From NCBI RefSeq assembly GCF_018919395.1, contig NZ_JAHLME010000001.1, positions 620,001-684,000 on the forward strand: a stretch of 64,000 nucleotides of DNA, written 5' to 3'. The position numbers were made by a program, and so were the translations under genes. The notes under the pieces are model-generated. The model had not been told where the DNA came from. It saw only the letters and a list, made by a program, of their open reading frames with translations, and did no database searches. Shown piece after piece: positions 61,587 to 64,000 of the stretch (position 1 is the stretch's first letter; every line of letters begins with the position of its first letter). The DNA is from Geomonas azotofigens. Lineage in GTDB: Bacteria > Desulfobacterota > Desulfuromonadia > Geobacterales > Geobacteraceae.

Positions 61587-63641
61587 ATGAGAAGATACTG
61601 TTCCAGGCCGAGGCTGGCTCTGGCCGGCGCGCTGCTGCTGTCCCTGCTGTGGGGAGCGGTGGCGCTCGCCCAGGATGCCGCGGAGCAGCCGGAGCCTGCC
61701 GACCTCGAGTCGATGGACCTGGAGCAGCTCACCAACCTCAAGGTGGAGAAGGTCTACGGGGTCTCCAAGTTCGAACAGGTGGTCACCGAGGCCCCCGCGT
61801 CGGTCACCGTGATCACCTCCGAGGAGATCAGGCGCTACGGCTGGCGCACCCTGGCGGACGTCCTCAATGCGAGCCGCGGCTTCTTCACCACCTACGACCG
61901 GAACTACAGCTACATCGGGACCCGCGGCTTCAACCGCCCCGGCGACTACAACACCCGGCTCCTCCTCCTGGTGGACGGGCACCGCGTCAACGACGCGATC
62001 TACGAGTCGGCGGCGATCGGCACCGAGTTCATCCTGGACATGGCGCTCATTGACCGGATCGAGATCATCCGCGGTCCCAGCTCCTCGCTCTACGGCGCCG
62101 GCGCCTTTTTCGGCGTCATCAACGTCATCAGCAAGAGCGCGAAGCAGATCGAGGGGGTGGAGGTCGGCGGCGGCTGGGGGAGCCAACAGACCGGCTCCGG
62201 GCGCATCAGCTACGGCAAGCTCTTCAACGGCGGCGAGTTCCTCGTCTCCGGTTCCGGCTACTCCAGCCGGGGTAACGACCGCCTCTTCTTTCCGGAGTTC
62301 AACGATCCCGCCACCAACAACGGCATCGCCCGCGACATGGACCGCGACCGCAGCTACTCGCTGTTCGCCTCGGGGCATCTGCGCGACTTCACCCTGACCG
62401 GCGCCCTCATCTCGCGCGACAAGAGGATCCCCACCGCCTCCTTCGGCACCATCTTCAACGATCCGCGCACCGACTCCAACGACCGCAGGAGCTTCCTCGA
62501 CCTTCGCTACGAAAAGGCCATCGACGGCACCGGCGTCACCGCCCGGCTCTTCTACGACGAGTACCGCTTCACCGGCAATTTCGCGTACGAGAAAACCGGC
62601 GACGATCCTCCCTTCTACCCGGCGAGCTACGTCAACCGCGATGACCACCTGGCGCGCTGGTGGGGCGCCGAGCTGCAGGCGAGCCGCCAGCTCCTGCCGC
62701 GCCTGCAGCTGACCGGTGGGGTGAAGTTCCGCGACAACGTCCAGATAGAGATCCCCAACTACGACCTGGTGCCGGGAGGGCGCAGGCTCGACAACAACCG
62801 CGAGGACGTCTTTTACGCCATGTTCGGCCAGGCCGAACTGCGCATCCTGGATACGCTGATCCTCAACGCGGGGATCCGCTACGATCACTACGAGACCTTC
62901 GGCGGGGCCACCAGCCCGCGCCTGGCGCTGATCTACACCCCGGTCGAGGGGACCGTGTTCAAACTGATCTACGGGCAGGCCTTCCGGGCGCCCAACGCCT
63001 ACGAGCTGTACTACAACGACGTCTTCAACGGCTACGCCACCAGCCTGTCGCTCAAACCCGAGACGGTGCGCAGCTACGAGGCGATCTACGAGCAGTACTA
63101 CGGCGGCGTGGTGCGGACCAGCGCGAGCCTGTTCTACAACAAGATCGACAACCTGATCAGCTACCAGGACGTGTCGCCGACCCAGGTGGCCTTCGCCAAC
63201 ATCGGCCGGGTCCAGGCGATGGGGGGAGAGTTCGAGGTCGAGGGACAGTGGAGCAGCGGCTTCGCCGCGCGCGGCAGCTACGGCTTCGTCTCCGCCCGAA
63301 ACGAGGGGACCGAGCAGAGCCTGGACTACTCGCCGCGCCACCTGGTCAAGCTGAACCTGACCGCGCCCCTGTACCGCAAGAAGGTCTTCGGGGGGATCGA
63401 GCTGCAGGGGGTGAGCCGGCGCGAGTTCGCGCACAGCGGCGCCCAGGTCGCCTCCCCGGGGTACCTGGTCACCAACGCCACCCTTTCATCGACGGCGCTG
63501 CTCCCCGGGCTCGAGGCCTCGTTCTCGATCTACAACCTCCTGGACCGGCGCCTGGACGACCCGGCCACCACCGACCACGTGCAGAGCCTGATCCCGCAGG
63601 ACGGCAGGACCTACCGGCTCCTGTTCAGCTACCGGTTCTAG
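61587..63641 (+). CDS. TonB-dependent outer-membrane receptor
   Basis: A 684-aa receptor. Signal peptide about residues 1-30 (LALAGALLLSLLWGAVALAQ). After a DLESMDLEQLTNLKVEKVYG segment comes the plug (about 50-165: ASVTVITSEEIRRYGWRTLA, LLLVDGHRVNDAIYES, IEIIRGPSSSLYGAGAFFGV), then a 22-strand-type barrel ending in Phe (YRLLFSYRF). The TonB box is not obvious. Substrate unknown. ATG 61587 has GGAGG six bases upstream; the frame is open to 61500. The next gene, 12 bases on, is YfiR-like, a pairing also seen with c-di-GMP signalling genes. Confidence 0.93.
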   Translation: MRRYCSRPRLALAGALLLSLLWGAVALAQDAAEQPEPADLESMDLEQLTNLKVEKVYGVSKFEQVVTEAPASVTVITSEEIRRYGWRTLADVLNASRGFFTTYDRNYSYIGTRGFNRPGDYNTRLLLLVDGHRVNDAIYESAAIGTEFILDMALIDRIEIIRGPSSSLYGAGAFFGVINVISKSAKQIEGVEVGGGWGSQQTGSGRISYGKLFNGGEFLVSGSGYSSRGNDRLFFPEFNDPATNNGIARDMDRDRSYSLFASGHLRDFTLTGALISRDKRIPTASFGTIFNDPRTDSNDRRSFLDLRYEKAIDGTGVTARLFYDEYRFTGNFAYEKTGDDPPFYPASYVNRDDHLARWWGAELQASRQLLPRLQLTGGVKFRDNVQIEIPNYDLVPGGRRLDNNREDVFYAMFGQAELRILDTLILNAGIRYDHYETFGGATSPRLALIYTPVEGTVFKLIYGQAFRAPNAYELYYNDVFNGYATSLSLKPETVRSYEAIYEQYYGGVVRTSASLFYNKIDNLISYQDVSPTQVAFANIGRVQAMGGEFEVEGQWSSGFAARGSYGFVSARNEGTEQSLDYSPRHLVKLNLTAPLYRKKVFGGIELQGVSRREFAHSGAQVASPGYLVTNATLSSTALLPGLEASFSIYNLLDRRLDDPATTDHVQSLIPQDGRTYRLLFSYRF

Positions 63642-63653
63642 GAGAGGGTGCCG

Positions 63654-64000
63654 ATGCCAGCATTGCCACGCATACGGAGGTGCCGCCTGGGGCTTTTGCT
63701 CCCGGCCCTCCTTTGTCTTCTCCTCGGTACGCCCGGCAGCCCCGGCGCGGAAGCGCCCCAGGAGTACCAGGTGAAGGGGGCCATGGTCTTCAACATGGCC
63801 AAGTACATCGAGTGGCCCGCCGACGCCTTCTCGGGAGGGGGGGCGCCGCTCCTCGTCTGCAGCCTCGGGCGCGGCCCCTTCACGGCCGCGCTGGAGCAGT
63901 ACCGCGGCAAGACGGTGCTGGGGCATCCCCTGCAGGTGAAGCGGGTGCAGCCCGGCGAGGAGCTCGGGGAGTGCCACCTGCTGGTGGTGAGCGGCGTGGA
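63654..64000 (+). CDS. YfiR-family (DUF4154) periplasmic protein, partial
   Basis: The first 115 codons are in the window; the gene runs off the right edge. A signal peptide (RLGLLLPALLCLLLGTPGSP) precedes the DUF4154/YfiR start QEYQVKGAMVFNMAKYIEWP at about residues 37-56, followed by LLVCSLGRGPFTAALEQYRG and LGECHLLVVS. YfiR in Pseudomonas is a periplasmic repressor of the diguanylate cyclase YfiN. It lies 12 bases after the TonB receptor, so the two are co-transcribed; a sensor kinase or cyclase gene may follow outside the window. Confidence 0.88.
   Translation, partial: MPALPRIRRCRLGLLLPALLCLLLGTPGSPGAEAPQEYQVKGAMVFNMAKYIEWPADAFSGGGAPLLVCSLGRGPFTAALEQYRGKTVLGHPLQVKRVQPGEELGECHLLVVSGV

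Noticed and set aside
61464..63434. Long minus-strand open frame opposite the TonB receptor
   Set aside because: Shadow of the receptor gene; Val/Asp/Glu-rich with no domain and no ribosome site.

Overview
This 64-kb high-GC window looks chromosomal and comes from a member of the Geobacteraceae or a close relative (Geobacter, Geomonas or Citrifermentans type, Desulfuromonadia). The assignment rests on gene content and is inference: an HdrABC/Flx electron-bifurcating cluster, an Nfn-type pair, a caa3 oxidase in an otherwise anaerobic-looking genome, a hemerythrin-tailed chemoreceptor, SelB, multicopper oxidase, and TonB receptor plus YfiR. I saw no phage, insertion sequence, CRISPR array, rRNA or plasmid gene.

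Layout. (1) 1-10.0 kb, minus strand: hdrCBA-flxDCBA, then a DMT permease, then an NfnA/NfnB-like pair running off the left edge. This is one large redox block for flavin-based electron bifurcation between NADH/NADPH, ferredoxin and disulfide or quinone-level acceptors. (2) 10.5-16.5 kb, plus: two half ABC exporters whose NBDs look like a heterodimer with one degenerate ATP site, then selB. (3) 16.5-22.7 kb, minus: a TraB-like protein with a MoxR AAA ATPase, a small zinc-ribbon protein, ferrochelatase, a hemerythrin-domain chemoreceptor and a small secreted peptide. (4) 23-28.4 kb, plus: sco, coxI, coxIII, coxIV, coxII with cytochrome c, and ctaB, an A2-type caa3 oxidase operon, followed by a small Cys-rich protein. 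(5) 28.4-32.8 kb, minus: porin, phosphate-binding-like protein, kbl and tdh (threonine to glycine plus acetyl-CoA). (6) 33-40.5 kb: cmoAB (tRNA wobble modification), a 500-bp array of degenerate 21-bp units, a Tyr/Gly-rich lipoprotein, a second copy of the small Cys-rich protein, an M28 peptidase, and an ovoA-ovoB-like pair (ovothiol). (7) 40.6-47.9 kb: guaC, MFS permease, dus, a SlyD-like FKBP with a Cys-rich insertion, and DUF480, DUF2288 and DUF1847 proteins. (8) 48-52.4 kb: a KimA-like permease with a short KdpD-like kinase and KdpE-like regulator. (9) 52.8-58.3 kb: a lone flagellin, thpR, serS followed at once by two tRNA-Ser genes, a DUF2155 lipoprotein, two tandem tRNA-Arg genes, and a histidine kinase. 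(10) 58.5-64 kb: a secreted multicopper oxidase, a TonB-dependent receptor, and the start of a YfiR-family gene.

A second layer runs through the spacers: at least six families of dispersed, mostly inverted intergenic repeats. They sit between genes, including inside the hdr-flx cluster, where four successive junctions each carry a different family. The most unusual non-coding structure is the 21-bp array at about 34.83-35.35 kb. The most interesting protein-level items are the MoxR/TraB-like pair, the two small HMCxLK...CNPR proteins, the SlyD with a Cys-rich loop, and the joint location of two bifurcation complexes.
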